64,000 nucleotides of DNA from Hoplostethus atlanticus (GCA_034670405.1 JAXDDX010000003.1:4575001-4639000); one strand, 5' to 3'; counted from the stretch's first letter, positions 47,652-61,068 are shown. Notes: generated by a model from the letters alone, not told the origin. A program made the numbers and translations.

Positions 47652-47794
47652 CCCAAACATCACTCTCTCACACCCTTGAGAGTTTCCTGTCTCGTTTTTC
47701 ATCTGACAGTTGAAAGGTCTGCGGTTCAACCCCAGATTACAACCACAAAACACACACACACACACACACACCACACACACACACACACACACAC
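47618..47794. repeat. Two CA microsatellites 100 bp apart
   Basis: CA runs at 47618-47650 and 47750-47794 flank a short unique block that includes a box-B-like GGTTCAACCCC at about 47722. Confidence 0.9.
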
Positions 47795-48500
47795 TCCTTC
47801 CTTCAGGAACCCAAAACCAACCATCCCAAACTGTGAGCTCACCCTCGGCATTCCAGCCAGTGAATAAAAAAGCATTTGATATCAAGCTCCTGTTTGATTT
47901 ACGGGGCGCTCCCACATGAACGCTATCGGGTCGCGGCGAGCATCTGCGGCGGAGGCCCTGGCGTGGGTCATGGGAGCCGCTTTCTGGATGGAGCGAATCC
48001 GCGGGGCTCCAGCCTCCCACACCCTGCTCCGTAAACACAGCTGTCAGTCTCGTGTCTGCTGTCATTGCCAGCTCCTGTGTTTTATTCTCTCCTCTTTCAC
48101 ATAATTGCAGCGTTGCAGGAGCGGCGGGGCTGCAGGCGGAGAGCGGCGGCCTCCCCCTCAGACGAGCTCCCTGTCAGCGCTGCACGGCGTCCCCGCGCTG
48201 TTATTTAGCTGACGCCGGGGGGGGGAGCTTTGCTTTGCCGATTTAATTGATTACACCGCAAAAAAAAGCGAAAACGTGTTTGCTTGGTGATGCTTTGCTG
48301 TGCTTGCTGAGCGATCTTCACCCGGAATGCGCCGCTGCAAAACGCCAGCCGCTGTTAATGACTTAAAAAACAGCAATGCACATTGGGGGAGTTCAGCTAA
48401 TTGAAGCCAGCGACTGTTTTTTGATGAATTGTTGTCCTCTTCGTACGCCTCCCCAAGCGTCCTCCTCTCCCTGTGCTCTCTGGACCTCCCACAGACCTCT

Positions 48501-48501
48501 C

Positions 48502-48530
<29 letters not shown>
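48501..48530. repeat. (CA)n microsatellite
   Basis: About 14 CA units, followed by looser CA/TGCA repeats. Confidence 0.95.
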
Positions 48531-48534
<4 letters not shown>

Positions 48535-48733
48535 ACACACACTCATGCACGTACATGCTTACAGACTCGTACTCACACGGCAGGGCAGGTCGAGGCTGCA
48601 GGCAGAGAAACAGCATTTCAGCTTGACGTCAGGAAAGCAAGGAGGCACGAGGGCAGCTCATTGGTTTACAAAGGGTGAATGAAAAAGGAAACAGAGAGAT
48701 TGAGAAAGATAGAGCAAGAGAAAGAGAGAGTGT

Positions 48734-48736
<3 letters not shown>

Positions 48737-48814
<78 letters not shown>
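48737..48814. repeat. (GT)38 microsatellite
   Basis: One of the longest GT arrays here, directly after a purine-rich AGAGA stretch. Confidence 0.95.
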
Positions 48815-48815
<1 letters not shown>

Positions 48816-50609
48816 TGAAGGTAGAAGCAGAATGAAGGAAACAGTGCGAGGCAGAAGGGAGCTGCTTGCTGAAACTCCCCGTGGGCTCCCCTCTCCTTCC
48901 CTCTCCTTCCCTCTCCTGCAGTCCCGGGTCGGCGTTCCCCCTCTCGCTCTCCTTGTGTGGTCCGGAGCTCCGAGTCATTCCCAAACAATCGGCATTAATC
49001 CAGGGAGCGAGGGGGCCTGGAGCACAGCGCTGCCAGACTGCCAGAGCACCCTCGCCCCGGCCTGCTCAGACGCATGCTACACTACGCCCCCCTGGATACA
49101 CACACCAATAGGCTTACCCTACTGTAATGAAATACACCTCGGCTCAGTAGAGCGTAGTGTAGTACAGTACGGTGCAGCAGGCCTGGCATAGCACGGTACG
49201 GCATGGCACGACACAAAGCCTAGCAGAGCATCATGTAGCACGTCTGGAGAAACACTTCCACAGCATGTTTTTAAAATGTTATTAAATTGATTATTGTCTC
49301 TTTGACTCGATTCCTTTCTGGTTTCCTGACCCACACTGTAGGGTCAGCAGGCTCTCCACCAGACCAGGGGTCATAGGGAGGGTTAGGCCTCCAGTGAAGG
49401 CCTCACATTGACCAGAACCTGCCCCCCCGCCTCACTCCACACTGGGGATTAGCCAGCACCGTGTGCTGAGGCCTGGAATGTATGTCCTGGCTCAGCTCAG
49501 AGTAAATTGCCGTAATCAGCCATTACTCTAATTCAGTCATTTACCTGACTTTACACATTCATCACTTTCATATGATTCCAGGCACATACATGATGAATTG
49601 GAGTGTTTGTGGGCCCCCCCTCAGCCACCCCCCACTACCCCCCCACCCCACCCCGATCCCTCCCAACGGCCCCAGAAAACATGTCTCGCCAGGGGACCAA
49701 ACTAGACTCCCCCTCCTGCCTCTTCCAGTCTAATCACCAGCTCTGACCAGCCATTAGTCAGTCAGTTAAGACACCCTGACACCATGTCCGGTCCTCCACC
49801 CCCCCGCCACCCCCGCCACATACACACACCTCACTCCCCAGCACACAGGCCAGAGGGTGGGCATGCTGCTGGGAGGCTGGCTGGATGGAGTTGTGGCGTG
49901 GAACCAGGTCACTAGCTCCCTTACGGCCATTACTGTAATTATAGTTGGCGTTGTTAATTGTTTTTGGTCGGGCCTGACGAGGTGGGGGTGCAATGCAATT
50001 AGAGACAGGAGGGAGGCCGAAGGAGGTAGGAGGAGGAGGAGGAGGAGGGGGTGCAGGATGGGAGGAGGGGAGGAGGGAGGAGGAGGCGACGGACTGCGCG
50101 ATTGAATTGTCAGTCCAGGTTACGATTAGGAGACGCAGATGCGGCCATGTGAGAAATGAATTTCATGCTTGTTGATTCTGAGATTTCGGCTGGAATGTGG
50201 GAGTTCACTGGGGAAGTGAAGGGGAATGGAGGCCTGAAGACGGAGAGCAGGAGGGTAGACAGTGAAGTCCTCTTGGTGATGAGGTATACACACGACCACA
50301 ATGCAGTGAATAGTGTGTACGGTGTGTGTGTGGGTATAGTGTCCCTAAGAAGACACACATGGGAGGAGAGCTTGCACGTTGCTCGACCGATGACTTGACA
50401 ATTAACCAAGGCACCTAAATATCGCCTGGTGTTTTCTCAAGGATGCGTGGGTACGGAAAAAAAAGGGCTGAGTGTGGAGAAAAGGCGAGAGGCATTGTGG
50501 GAACAACAGCGCCCTATGTACACCTCTTGTGTGAGCACATGTTTTCCACTTCTGTTTGGAGTGTCAGCTAAATATGTGACACAAGGGCCGAGCGGGGCGT
50601 CTGGGGCCG

Positions 50610-50638
<29 letters not shown>
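50610..50638. repeat. (GT)n microsatellite
   Basis: About 14 GT units. Confidence 0.95.
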
Positions 50639-50640
<2 letters not shown>

Positions 50641-51627
50641 GATGGGCTGCCAGGGCGCTGTTTACCCTGGCCACCACCAGTTGTGAATACCAGCCTCCAG
50701 CCAACTGCCACCCTGCCATCACACCACCCCCCCCAACCCCGCATGGGCTTCCCCCACCCTGCTCGCTCCCGTCTCGGACCAATTAAGCGCTGAAGTTGCC
50801 GTCCTGACTAACAGCAGAGTACAAGCTTCAACTGCCTAACACACCGAATGTGCGGTGCAGTGCATCATGGGTCGGTAAAACAGCGATTAAAAGACAGTTA
50901 TGCCCAATTGCACCAATTTTCCTGCACATTAAAGGTTTTAGTTGCAGCAACAACAACAACAGCGACAGATATTAATATGGTTAACTACCTCAGTTCAGTT
51001 AGTACAACGGCTGTTGGAAAGAATGACTGCACCGATCTGTCTCGGCTAGGGGGCAAAACGGGAACCAGAGGGTAGAGCCTGGAAGTCAGGGTGAAGGGTG
51101 GTGATACCCGGGTAGAGAGTACACATGATTTTCATCCTAACTTTTTATATCCTTTTGGGGAACAAGCTTGATCTTAAATTTAACACTAATTTAGAACTTT
51201 TTTGGATGTTTAGGCTTTTTAAGGCTTTTTTAGCAGATGAGTTTTGAAATGTTCTGTGTGGCATGTTGCCCAGTCTCTGGGAGCCTGGCGCTATGCATGG
51301 CTGCTCCAACCAGTCCCTCCCTGGTCGTTCATGTCCAGCCAGAGGGCGGTGGGAGTTTGAGCAGCGGGTTCCTCAGCGGTGAGGTAGTGCTGTATGCTGT
51401 AAGAGGGTGTCACAGTGAGACACTATGTTGTGTCTGTCCACTGGGGACATCGCATCATGGAAAACCCAGGACAGACCGCGGCCTGTGCGGAGGCGGCGTA
51501 GGTTTTCAGCGGGCTTGTCGGAAATGATTCAACCAAACGGCGTGCGTGCGTGCGTGCGGCCCCGCCCTCCGTCCTGTCTGCACCTCGCAGTGTGGGAGAA
51601 TGTGCAGGTGCAGGTCACAGTGTGTGC

Positions 51628-51628
<1 letters not shown>

Positions 51629-51661
<33 letters not shown>
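51629..51661. repeat. (GT)n microsatellite
   Basis: About 16 GT units. Confidence 0.95.
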
Positions 51662-51663
<2 letters not shown>

Positions 51664-52810
51664 ATAACTCTCCCACTGGGTTTGTTAATGAAGGAGTCTA
51701 ATTGGATTTTTGGGGCTGGTGCTGGGGTGTGCGGGGGGGGGCGGGGCAGAACCCCCCGAGGAGAGAGGAGATGAGGGGGACGAACCTGAGGGCTGGATTA
51801 CCACTGGGCCCTATTCTCCGTCGCTCTGCCTTCCCAAGGTAGGGGATTACTTACTGTGTGCATGAGCGGGGGAAGCCGGCGAGAGGGCGTTTCATAAGTT
51901 TAGCCCCGTTAAGAGAAAGGGCAGGTCATGCGAGGCTACACAAATTCCTCTTTGAACACAAACATTAAAGGGATAATCTATTGTAGGTCAGCGGTTGTTA
52001 TTCAAACCGCGACGTCCGTCACGCCTTGTTATTCTAAAAGATAAATCTCGACGTGACCGTGTGTCCAGTTCTGCACAACCCAACGTGTTTTAGTGTCAGT
52101 GAACGCCTCGTATCGTCAAGACTTTTTTTCATTGGGGCTCATAAATTTAGCTAATGTGCGTTTTATGACACGCAACTTATGAAACACTTTAGTGTCAGTA
52201 AAATTAACCTTACTTGGCCAGTTTATTTACTGAAATGTTTACTGCCGTGCCTTTTTCCTGTCCAGTGAGCTGCCTGAATAAAGAAACGTAAAGGGGTGAG
52301 GGTCTCAGATATTCCATGACAGTGGGCAATAAAAGAGGGAGGTCCTGCAGATTTCTTTCCCCCATGAAAGCGGTGAAACCGAGAGAGACCTGGAGTGAGG
52401 GTGAATGCAGGTTCGCCGTCCCTCTCGCTCCTTCCCACCCTCCCTCATCCCCTCTCCCTCCGCTGGGCTATTGTCTTCCGCCCCCGTCCCTCCCTGTCTT
52501 TCCGGCGAGGGCTGGAGTGGTTCCCGATGGCCGCAAACAGGATTAGGAGCACCCACGGCTCCGGTCATTCTCTGGGGATTTGGGAGCGTTACTGCGGCTT
52601 GGCTCGGCCATGGTACTTTAATTACCCCACCACCAGGGGGCCTCAGAGCGGCCCGGCGGGTAACAGCCTGGGACCGGGGGGAAAGGCTTCTGTCTTTACA
52701 TGGGAGTAATCCCTCGGCCTCTCTCATCAGGTCAAACTGTACTAAGCGTTGAGAACATGCCAGGCTGCTGCCCGCACGCTAGGCCCGGTCACATTCACAC
52801 CAACAGAGAG

Positions 52811-52868
52811 TCACCTGGAGGTCACCTGGAGGTCATCTGGAGGTCATCTGGAGGTCATCTGGAGGTCA
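52811..52868. repeat. 11-bp minisatellite
   Basis: About five units of TCA(C/T)CTGGAGG. Confidence 0.9.
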
Positions 52869-53628
52869 CTTCACTAGCTAATGTTTCACTTTCTCTTTCT
52901 CTGAAAATCATGTCCAATATAGTTGTTTGGTTACCAGTCAATGATCTTAAAGACATCGTGATCTAAAGGCTTCATGCTTACATGCTTGAAATTTGTTTCT
53001 TAGACAAATAGAAATAGTTAAGTTGATCCTATGTATTCATTTCTTTTAATACATATTAATACATATTATATTACATACAATTTGGTCACTGCATGATTCC
53101 TTTTGTGTTATTTCATAGTTTGATGACTTTACTATTATTCTAAAATGTGGAAAATAGTAAAAATAAAGTGTGTTTCGACTGGTACTGTATGTGTGTTTGG
53201 CTGTGTGTACGTGAGAGTGACAGCTGTCCAGCACGACGGTGTGAGGAACCTGCCTTTGTTGACTCCAGGCCACACGGGGGCTTTACCAGACCCCTGGAAG
53301 GGCCTGGTATGGCCTGACCAGACCTCCTGCACCTGCTGCTCACCGACACACTGCACCGAGAAGACCGAGGGATCCCTTCTCCACAGCCAAGAACCACGAC
53401 GGGTTGAGATGGGTTGAGTTTTATGCACTTTATGTTGTTTGTGCTGTGACTGAGAGACTGAGAGACACGCAGAGGTGTAATCTTACTACAGTATCTTTAC
53501 TTCGTTGTTCTGCATTTCATGGATGTAAAATGCAGCTTGAGGCCAAATGGTTCAGAGTGGAATGAGAAAATGCGGTGCAGACTTAAAATGCCAACATCTG
53601 GACCCTAGGCTTAATATCACGGTTCGCT

Positions 53629-53630
<2 letters not shown>

Positions 53631-53665
<35 letters not shown>
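53631..53665. repeat. (GT)n microsatellite
   Basis: About 17 GT units. Confidence 0.95.
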
Positions 53666-53666
<1 letters not shown>

Positions 53667-55150
53667 TGGCAGATTGAGAGAGAGTGTGTGCATGCTTGTG
53701 AGAGAGCAGGGTCTGCAGAGAAGGAGGCAGCGAGCGGGCACAGACAAAGGTAGGCCTGTGTGCCCCTGCCACTGACGACCTGTGGAAAATTCCCGTCAGT
53801 GCTGTGCCAAGGCGCCTGGCCCTGCGAGGCGGGAGGAATGCGAGAGGCAGGAATGACCCCCGGGTGCCAGCGCAGCCCGGGCCAGGGAAGGTAGAGGGAG
53901 GCTAGAAATGAAGGCACAATGGGATTAATACCTCTGGTGATAATGTCAAACCTGATAAAGACTGGTTAGACCTGCCTGCTCACTCAGAAGTCACTCTGTT
54001 GGATAAATGGCTTAAATATAAGTTAGACTGGAGCCAAAGTGAATGTTGGTGTAGGTGTGGATCCCAGACCAGTGGGCCGTGTCCAGTCTAGTGGGTGATG
54101 GAAATAGTGATAATCCCAGTATGGGAGTTCTGGCCCTGCTGGCCCTGGCACTTTGTTTGGTAAGCCCACAAACCGACCTGATCGACCGCAAACTTTCTCT
54201 CCTAATCCGAGCAGCTCCCACTCTCCTCTACCGTTCAGGACTGGACTAGTTTCTGGTCTGTTTCCCTCCAGCTCAGGCAGCTATCCTCAGGCGGTTCACC
54301 TGTGGTTGGCTGACCCCAAGGTGACCATCTGGCCCAAGGTATCCTCCTCTCCCTCTCCCTCCCCTCTGGTGAGGTATGTCTGACCTACAGGACTACAGCC
54401 AAGTATCCCACCACCCCACCTGCACCGGAGGCCTGCAATCCCTCCGTCCTCCATCCCCTCGAACCGCTGACGGCTGAAAGACACGCTACAGTGACCGCAA
54501 CCTTCTGGGAACCGAATCAGTGAAATGTCCGGCGCTCTAATGAGCAGGAGTTATTGTGTCGGATGGACGTTAATAATGAATCGTGAATGATTATCGGAGC
54601 AGCGGGGAGGGGGGCGTGGTGATCGGGGAGCCGGTCTCTCGGCCAGAACGACCTGAATTCAAGCGGGTGCAGTTCTGCAGCTGAGCGGGTTTGACGTCCC
54701 ATTTGGGGAGGGCGAGCAAAAAGACTTTGTATCACGCAAAAGCGTCCAGGTCCCGTCGTGGTCCTGTCAGGAGTACAAGAGGTGTATGTGCTTTCAGACA
54801 GTGATCAGGTGCTGTTGTACTCACTGCGGAGAGGAAATTGCCCCGTCGACCAAGCCTCAGTGGATCCTGTGAGAGGCTCTGATGGGGTTACCAAGCCTCC
54901 TTCAATCAGGCCCAAGAGCAGCCAGGACCTTGCATCTGGTCCTGCTTAGGGCCAGAATAACTTTACAATCATTTTGCTCTTGCTCTACATTTCTACCACG
55001 GTGAAGCTGCGGAGGGGATGCCTGTATGTGCATGGGTGCATGGGTGCATGGGTGCTAAGACAAACTGCTGGGTGAGCTCCTCTGCCATGTAACCAAAGTA
55101 TGCGTGAAAACGGTCAGGGGTCGGGGGAAACACATGCACAAACACATAAA

Positions 55151-55154
<4 letters not shown>

Positions 55155-55191
<37 letters not shown>
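55155..55191. repeat. (CA)n microsatellite
   Basis: About 18 CA units. Confidence 0.95.
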
Positions 55192-55642
55192 CAGAGAGAA
55201 AAAGGTCAGCTCCGTCTTGCCCCCACCCTCAGAAACATTCCTGCAGCACCTGCACTCACTTAATATTTTGGCAGGAGTGGAAAAAAAGCTCCTCTGCTCA
55301 GCGCCTGTCATGTTTGTTCACTGAAGGAAACAAGTTTGGTTTTAATTAGAGCCCCTGCCAAGAGCTGAGGTAATTGCCCCTCTGTATGTCTTGCTTTCTT
55401 TCTTTCTTTCTTTTTTTTTAACTTTATTTTCTCTTTTGTTGCTTCGTGGCTTAAGACAGTGTTGCGTGGAGCGTGCGTAAGCAAGTGTTCACCTAGCAGG
55501 CAGTAAACCTCGTCAATGGGTCGGTCCACGCCAGGAACTGTGGAAAAAAAACAACAAGATCTACGTCCTCCGAGTGTAGAGAGACGTGGAATGTTTATCG
55601 TTGCATTGGGTAGGTGGATGCTTTGTGTCTCCATCCAGGCCC

Positions 55643-55646
<4 letters not shown>

Positions 55647-55684
<38 letters not shown>
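55647..55684. repeat. (CT)n microsatellite
   Basis: About 19 CT units. Confidence 0.95.
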
Positions 55685-55686
<2 letters not shown>

Positions 55687-55847
55687 CCGTTGTTGGCCCG
55701 GTTCAAGGTTTTGTCCCCGAGGGTCCGGGGTTCCGCTCTACCCCCGTCTCCCCACCTGTAACCCAGCTGTGGCCTTGTGCAGCTCATGAAAATTCCCACC
55801 AAATTATTCTGACAAAACACCAACATCTGCTGCTGAGACACCCCCTT

Positions 55848-55849
<2 letters not shown>

Positions 55850-55902
<53 letters not shown>

Positions 55903-55964
55903 CATATGGGAACAAATATGCATGGATGTGTTTACACACATGGGTGCACAAACATGCACATGTG

Positions 55965-56030
<66 letters not shown>
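55850..56030. repeat. CA, CT and CA microsatellite cluster
   Basis: CA (55850-55899), then ACATG-rich unique sequence, then CT (55966-56016) switching directly to CA (to 56030). Confidence 0.95.
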
Positions 56031-56500
56031 AGCACAGATTTGACACACTCATCCTTCATCCTGCTGCTCTGTTGCGTGTCTCTACTCCTGGAGTCAGTTT
56101 CATCACACCTTGGGCAAGCAGTCACGACCGTTGAGATGGAGAGAGTGAGCTCGAGACGGGAAGACACTTTTGATTTGTCCAGCTGTCAATTTGTGGACGG
56201 GAATCCGGGAAGCATTTTTCTCCTGGGCCTCTCTCGGCGAGGCCTCAAACGACTTGAGCACATGCTGAGCCTTCCACAGGGCTTTTATTTTGACGTGTAC
56301 CGGTAGGGGATGGACTGGAGCCTGCTTGGTTCTCTCTCCACCCGAGGCCCCGCGGACCCATCAGTGTCGTGCTCCGGTCCAGAGATGAGACACCGCGGTG
56401 CTGATTTACTACTCAGAGGTTATTCATCGCCTCTGGATAAAAAAGACAATTGAATTATGTAGTTGGAAAAGCCAAGGCTGATCCAGAGCAAGTCAGGATG

Positions 56501-56514
56501 AAGAGAGAGGGAGA

Positions 56515-56574
<60 letters not shown>
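56501..56574. repeat. (GA)n microsatellite
   Basis: About 30 GA units with GAGG interruptions at the left. Confidence 0.95.
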
Positions 56575-56578
<4 letters not shown>

Positions 56579-56954
56579 ATCCTGCTCTTTGCTCTGGGCA
56601 ATGTCCTGTTCAGTGGGCTGATGTGAAACAGAGATGGAAGCTGTCTGCAGGTCAAGGCTGCTGATATCTGCTCTGATGTCCAACAGGAGGGTGGGGGTCG
56701 GGTGGGAGGCCTCGGGGAAGTAATCGTGGTCAGGCGTGCGTTCCAGTTCGATCTAAAACGAGACGGACACCGTTCCAAAAATGTGACGCCCACTCTTACA
56801 AAATGATTGATAGCATGAAAGTAAAACACTCCTTAGAAGACTTCAGAGCCTTGTAATCATCTGTCTTTATAAAATATTGAACAGCAAAGCAATTGACTTT
56901 TTTTTTAAAAAGCATTTTGAATAAAAACTTTTTCATTTGTCCTGAGAGAGCGAA

Positions 56955-56956
<2 letters not shown>

Positions 56957-57041
<85 letters not shown>
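56957..57041. repeat. (GA)n microsatellite
   Basis: About 40 GA units, with one GTGAG interruption near 56995. Confidence 0.95.
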
Positions 57042-57044
<3 letters not shown>

Positions 57045-57605
57045 CTGCTCCCCTGTAAGGCCCTCTCTGAAAACACTTTGGACATGAATGCTTTACTTTA
57101 TGGACATCATGTCATATCTGTAAAACGTCCAACATATACAATCTTTTTTTTTTTTTGCTGCGGTGAAGTAAGACAAATCAGACATCGAGCCCACACCCAT
57201 ACTAAAACTGTTTCTTGGATGTTCTACTTCCTTCCCCCGTGATGACATCATGCTCGACATCATGTTGTTTGTCTTGACCTCCCATCAGCTCAGCGCTCGC
57301 CGCAGACGGAGCGAGTGGCATGTATGCTGTACTCAAATTGTGGAAACCTGCCCAGTCATGCCTCCTGTTGCAGGTGAACCAAACCACGAGAGACACTCAT
57401 TAGTGTGTGGTCTCCGGGCTTCGCTGTGTTTCCTATGAAATCTTTTTTTTTTTTTTTTTTAATCACTGCTGCAGAAATGTCTCCGCCAGATGCAGCGAGG
57501 TGATGGCAGGACATCCTTCGTTTTGAAGGACAAGGATGTTTTACCCATTTCCCATCACTCATGTGGACTCGCTGGTATTAAATAGGAAATGCACATTGAA
57601 AACCC

Positions 57606-57640
57606 GCACACACGCACACACGCACACACACACACACACA
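57606..57640. repeat. (CA)n microsatellite
   Basis: CA run with CACG interruptions. Confidence 0.9.
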
Positions 57641-58995
57641 TCGCGAAATCTCAAAACACCAACAACAACGCTAAATGGAAAAGCATTTAACAGCATGAGT
57701 CTGTGGATGCAGTCAAGCAGCAGTTCAGTGGTTTGGGTGGCCTGTGCTCAGGGGGTGGCCCACCACAGTACGTTATGAGTGCTGATTGTGTACAGTGTGA
57801 GTATCAATTGTGACGCCCCGCCTCCGTCCACCGAGGGGGGGGGGAACACCGCTCCCCGAGGGCCCCCCCCCTAACCTCCCAGGACACAGAAGGTGAACTG
57901 GACCTGGGCCCAGATAAACGCGCTGTCTGTTCCAGCTGGGGTCGTGTCAGGATCTCCTGGGCGGCGGGGGGACAGGCCCCTCTTTGTCCGATGGGGAGCT
58001 GCGTGTGGTTCGGTATCTTAAGAGAGTCGTAATCACTTTGGCGATCGGAGTGTTAACAGGCCCCCGCAGCTGTCAGAGAGAGAGCGATGCACTCTGGGAA
58101 TGCATGACGAAGGAACCGCCGGGGCCCTTGGTGAGCATGTTGGCTGTATGTGTTTATCTCCGCACACACTGCAGGCGTGCGTCTGTTCAGTTCTACGGGT
58201 GTAATGTGGGTGGATGCCTCGCTTCCTGCCCAGCTACACCCTGTGTATTAACCATCTGGTGGGAACACTGTGTCAAGGCACACAGCTATGTTGTGATATA
58301 TCGTCTTATATTCTGATCGACTGTAAAACAACATCGTTTCAGAACCAAACAACGTCCCCGAAACGTCATCTGCTTCACTTCAGGCCAGAAACATTCCCTC
58401 CTCGCTGCAGAGATATTTGAAGGCCTTTTGATGCCTCGAGGGTGACCCGAGAATAGCCTGGCGGTTAGCAGAGGGGATCTATAGGGCACGGCACACATGA
58501 CCCACGCTCAAGTACCTCCTGTTCATGGGCTGATTCATGGCCAGGAGGTCAGTCCTTCAGAGTATATATCAGGTTCTCAGTTTGTTGCTCTTAGCAGCTG
58601 TTATTGCAGTTTAGAGACTGAGCCGCCGGCCCCCAGTGAGTTGCAGGCATGAGGGGGGCAGGACTTTGCCCCCTGGGGCCCTACGGCATGCAGCTATAGT
58701 AGGAGGAGGGACATACGTGATGACGCCGTGACACTACGGCCCAGCCCGGGCAGGGATACAGTACCTGCTGCGCCCCCCCATGCCAGCCTCTCTCCAGGGC
58801 TGGCAGGCCAGGCGGAGCAGGCTAGGTGGTCCAGCCTTGTTTACCCCTTCAGCCGCGTGGAGCAGGCTTGTTTAAACAAAGCCGGTGCCTTCATAAGCTT
58901 CCCCTCAGTCCGTGGACGTCATCAGGCACGTCGATGTTGATGTGGCCTTTCCCTGGAGCACCTTTGGACTGTTTACTCCCTCTCTGCCCAGATCT

Positions 58996-58997
<2 letters not shown>

Positions 58998-59031
<34 letters not shown>
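58998..59031. repeat. (GT)n microsatellite
   Basis: About 17 GT units. Confidence 0.95.
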
Positions 59032-59035
<4 letters not shown>

Positions 59036-59757
59036 AGAAAGGGAGGTGTTGCCAGCTGCAGGCCACAGCGCCTCTGTCCCAGTTGTTTGACCAGATATCT
59101 GCGGGCCAACCCGGTGGTGGAGCAGCATCAAGATCCTGGCTCCCCGGCAGCACCGGTTAGCATAAAGTTAAACACTCCGGCCAGCGATCCAAAGGTTTTT
59201 CCACCTCAGCCAGACAGCGATGCCAGCCCTGTCGGTGCTCACTGTAGACCCACTCCATCACCTGTTGCTCGCTAACTACAGGTGATCCCCACTGTTATGA
59301 CTTGAATGGGAACCCATGAAGTGCAGTCAATCATGGGGATATTGAGATGTGTCCATTAGTGTATCAGTGCATGTGAAGGGAGCTGGACGTGTTACATGGT
59401 GCATGAAACAAACAAACACTGAAGAGTTCATAAGAGCCACAACCAGACCGTCAGGCAGAGGAGAAAAGAGAGAAAAAAGAGAGAGAGCAAGAGGTGACCT
59501 ATTTGTAGGCCCAGTAGCAGCAGTGATCACTGGTCCTGCTCGTCTGTATTAAAGGAAGGCCAGCAAGACGTCATACTGAACTGGGGACTAAGAGTGATGC
59601 TTTTCCAAGGATGGACCACAGGAGGATTGAAGTGGGACCTGAAGCTGTTTTCGTCCCCCCAGCATACATGCATGTCTTGTAGTTTGTCTGAGGGCAAATC
59701 TGTTATATTAACCTACACAACTGGCTCCAAAAAAAGGTGCAGGTGTAAGAAGTTAAT

Positions 59758-59960
59758 TTTAGCTCAAAAGATTAAAAAAAAACAACCAAAATATTCACTA
59801 TTAAAATGAAGAAAATGAAATTGAAAGTCAAAATTTAATTCACATTGAAAGATTAATATTAATCCTTTATAAATTTCTTGCTTGATTTTCCTGTTTTTTT
59901 CCCATTTAGTTCTTTTCATTGTAATAGTGAATATTTTGGTTATTGATCCTTTGAGCTAAA
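59758..59960. mobile_element. 203-bp palindromic MITE-like element
   Basis: The ends TTTAGCTCAAA (59758-59768) and TTTGAGCTAAA (59950-59960) are inverted copies. Further in, AACCAAAATATTCACTATTA (59784-59803) is perfectly repeated in inverse as TAATAGTGAATATTTTGGTT (59922-59941). The AT-rich centre is loosely palindromic too. No coding capacity and no recognised family. Confidence 0.7.
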
Positions 59961-60707
59961 CTAAACTCCATCCAGGTGGTGATGGTTGAAGAAGCTGGGC
60001 ACCTTGAGGAAGGCTCTCCTGCTTCTTCTGTCTTTCAGAAAATAAAACAACTCTATAGTTTTAAAGAAATGTGACTATTAAAAACGTCTGAATCTATTCT
60101 TCGAGCTCGGAGGCACCGCCGAGTATCTGCAGACAAACGGTGCAATCAGCAGAACCGCTGAACCCTGCTATCTAGTCATGTTGAACCCTTTTAAGGTTTC
60201 AACTGCAGCACCTCTCCTTATGGCGCAGCACCGTCGCTGACACCGGGCCACATCCATATCAGTCACTAGCAGCCCGGTGGGTCATTAGTAACTGCCACGA
60301 CGGCCACTCGGCTGCTCGACTTATCATTAATCAAAGCTCTGTGTCTCTTAATGGCAGCTAGTGTGGAACAAGCAGCGCTATCTGGACGCTTTGATCCTGC
60401 GTCTGTCTGTTCTCTGTGATAGCGCTGGCCCTGGGTGGCCCCTGGGTGGCCCTGGATGGCCTTGTTGTAGGCCTATGGTCCGTGGGGACACGCTATAGAA
60501 AGGGTGGCTATCTCAGATGTCCTCCCCTCCTCCTCCTCCTTCTCTTCTTCTTCTTCTTCTTCCCCTGCCTGTGCGTTAGGAGAGCTACCAGAGGGCAGGC
60601 CGGTCTGATCCCGGCCTCTGACATGAATTTCTGATCAATGGCTGGTGCCTCTGAAGGGCCTTTTCCAACACTGCTTCTCTTGCCAGCCTCCCCGCCCCTG
60701 ATGGCAA

Positions 60708-60730
60708 CCCCCCCCCCCCCCCCCCCCCCC
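60708..60730. repeat. Poly-C homopolymer
   Basis: About 23 consecutive C on the plus strand; length calls in such runs are often unreliable. Confidence 0.9.
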
Positions 60731-61035
60731 TCCCCTTTCCTCTCACTCTAAAGCTTGGGCAACTCCAAATGTCAATGATGTTAGTTTAGCCATTGTACAC
60801 GGCTGGCCGCATCTGAATGGGCGACTTGTCCCCAGGCCAGCCCCCTACAATGGCCTCCTTTCTCACTCTGACTTGTTCTCAGCATTTTCCCCTCCATGAA
60901 GAGAGGGTTCTCTCTCTCTGGCTGCCTTCGCTCTTTGGCTCTGCTAAGAATCATGGAGCCAGAGTTAAACTGGTGGAGAGGGAGCGGGAAATCAAGTGAG
61001 AGAGGCAGAAAGAGAGCGAGAGAGGGGTGGATGGA

Positions 61036-61068
61036 GGTGGCGGTGGTGGTGGTGGTGGTGGTGGTGGG
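61036..61068. repeat. (GGT)n trinucleotide repeat
   Basis: About ten GGT units after a GGTGG-rich lead. Confidence 0.9.

Noticed and set aside
47722..47735. Box-B-like GGTTCAACCCC suggesting a tRNA gene
   Set aside because: No cloverleaf arms could be formed around it and it is squeezed between CA repeats.
54055..54249. Hydrophobic GVLALLALALCLV stretch as a signal-peptide exon
   Set aside because: No supporting donor in frame and no family resemblance; the weak similarity to a signal peptide is likely chance.
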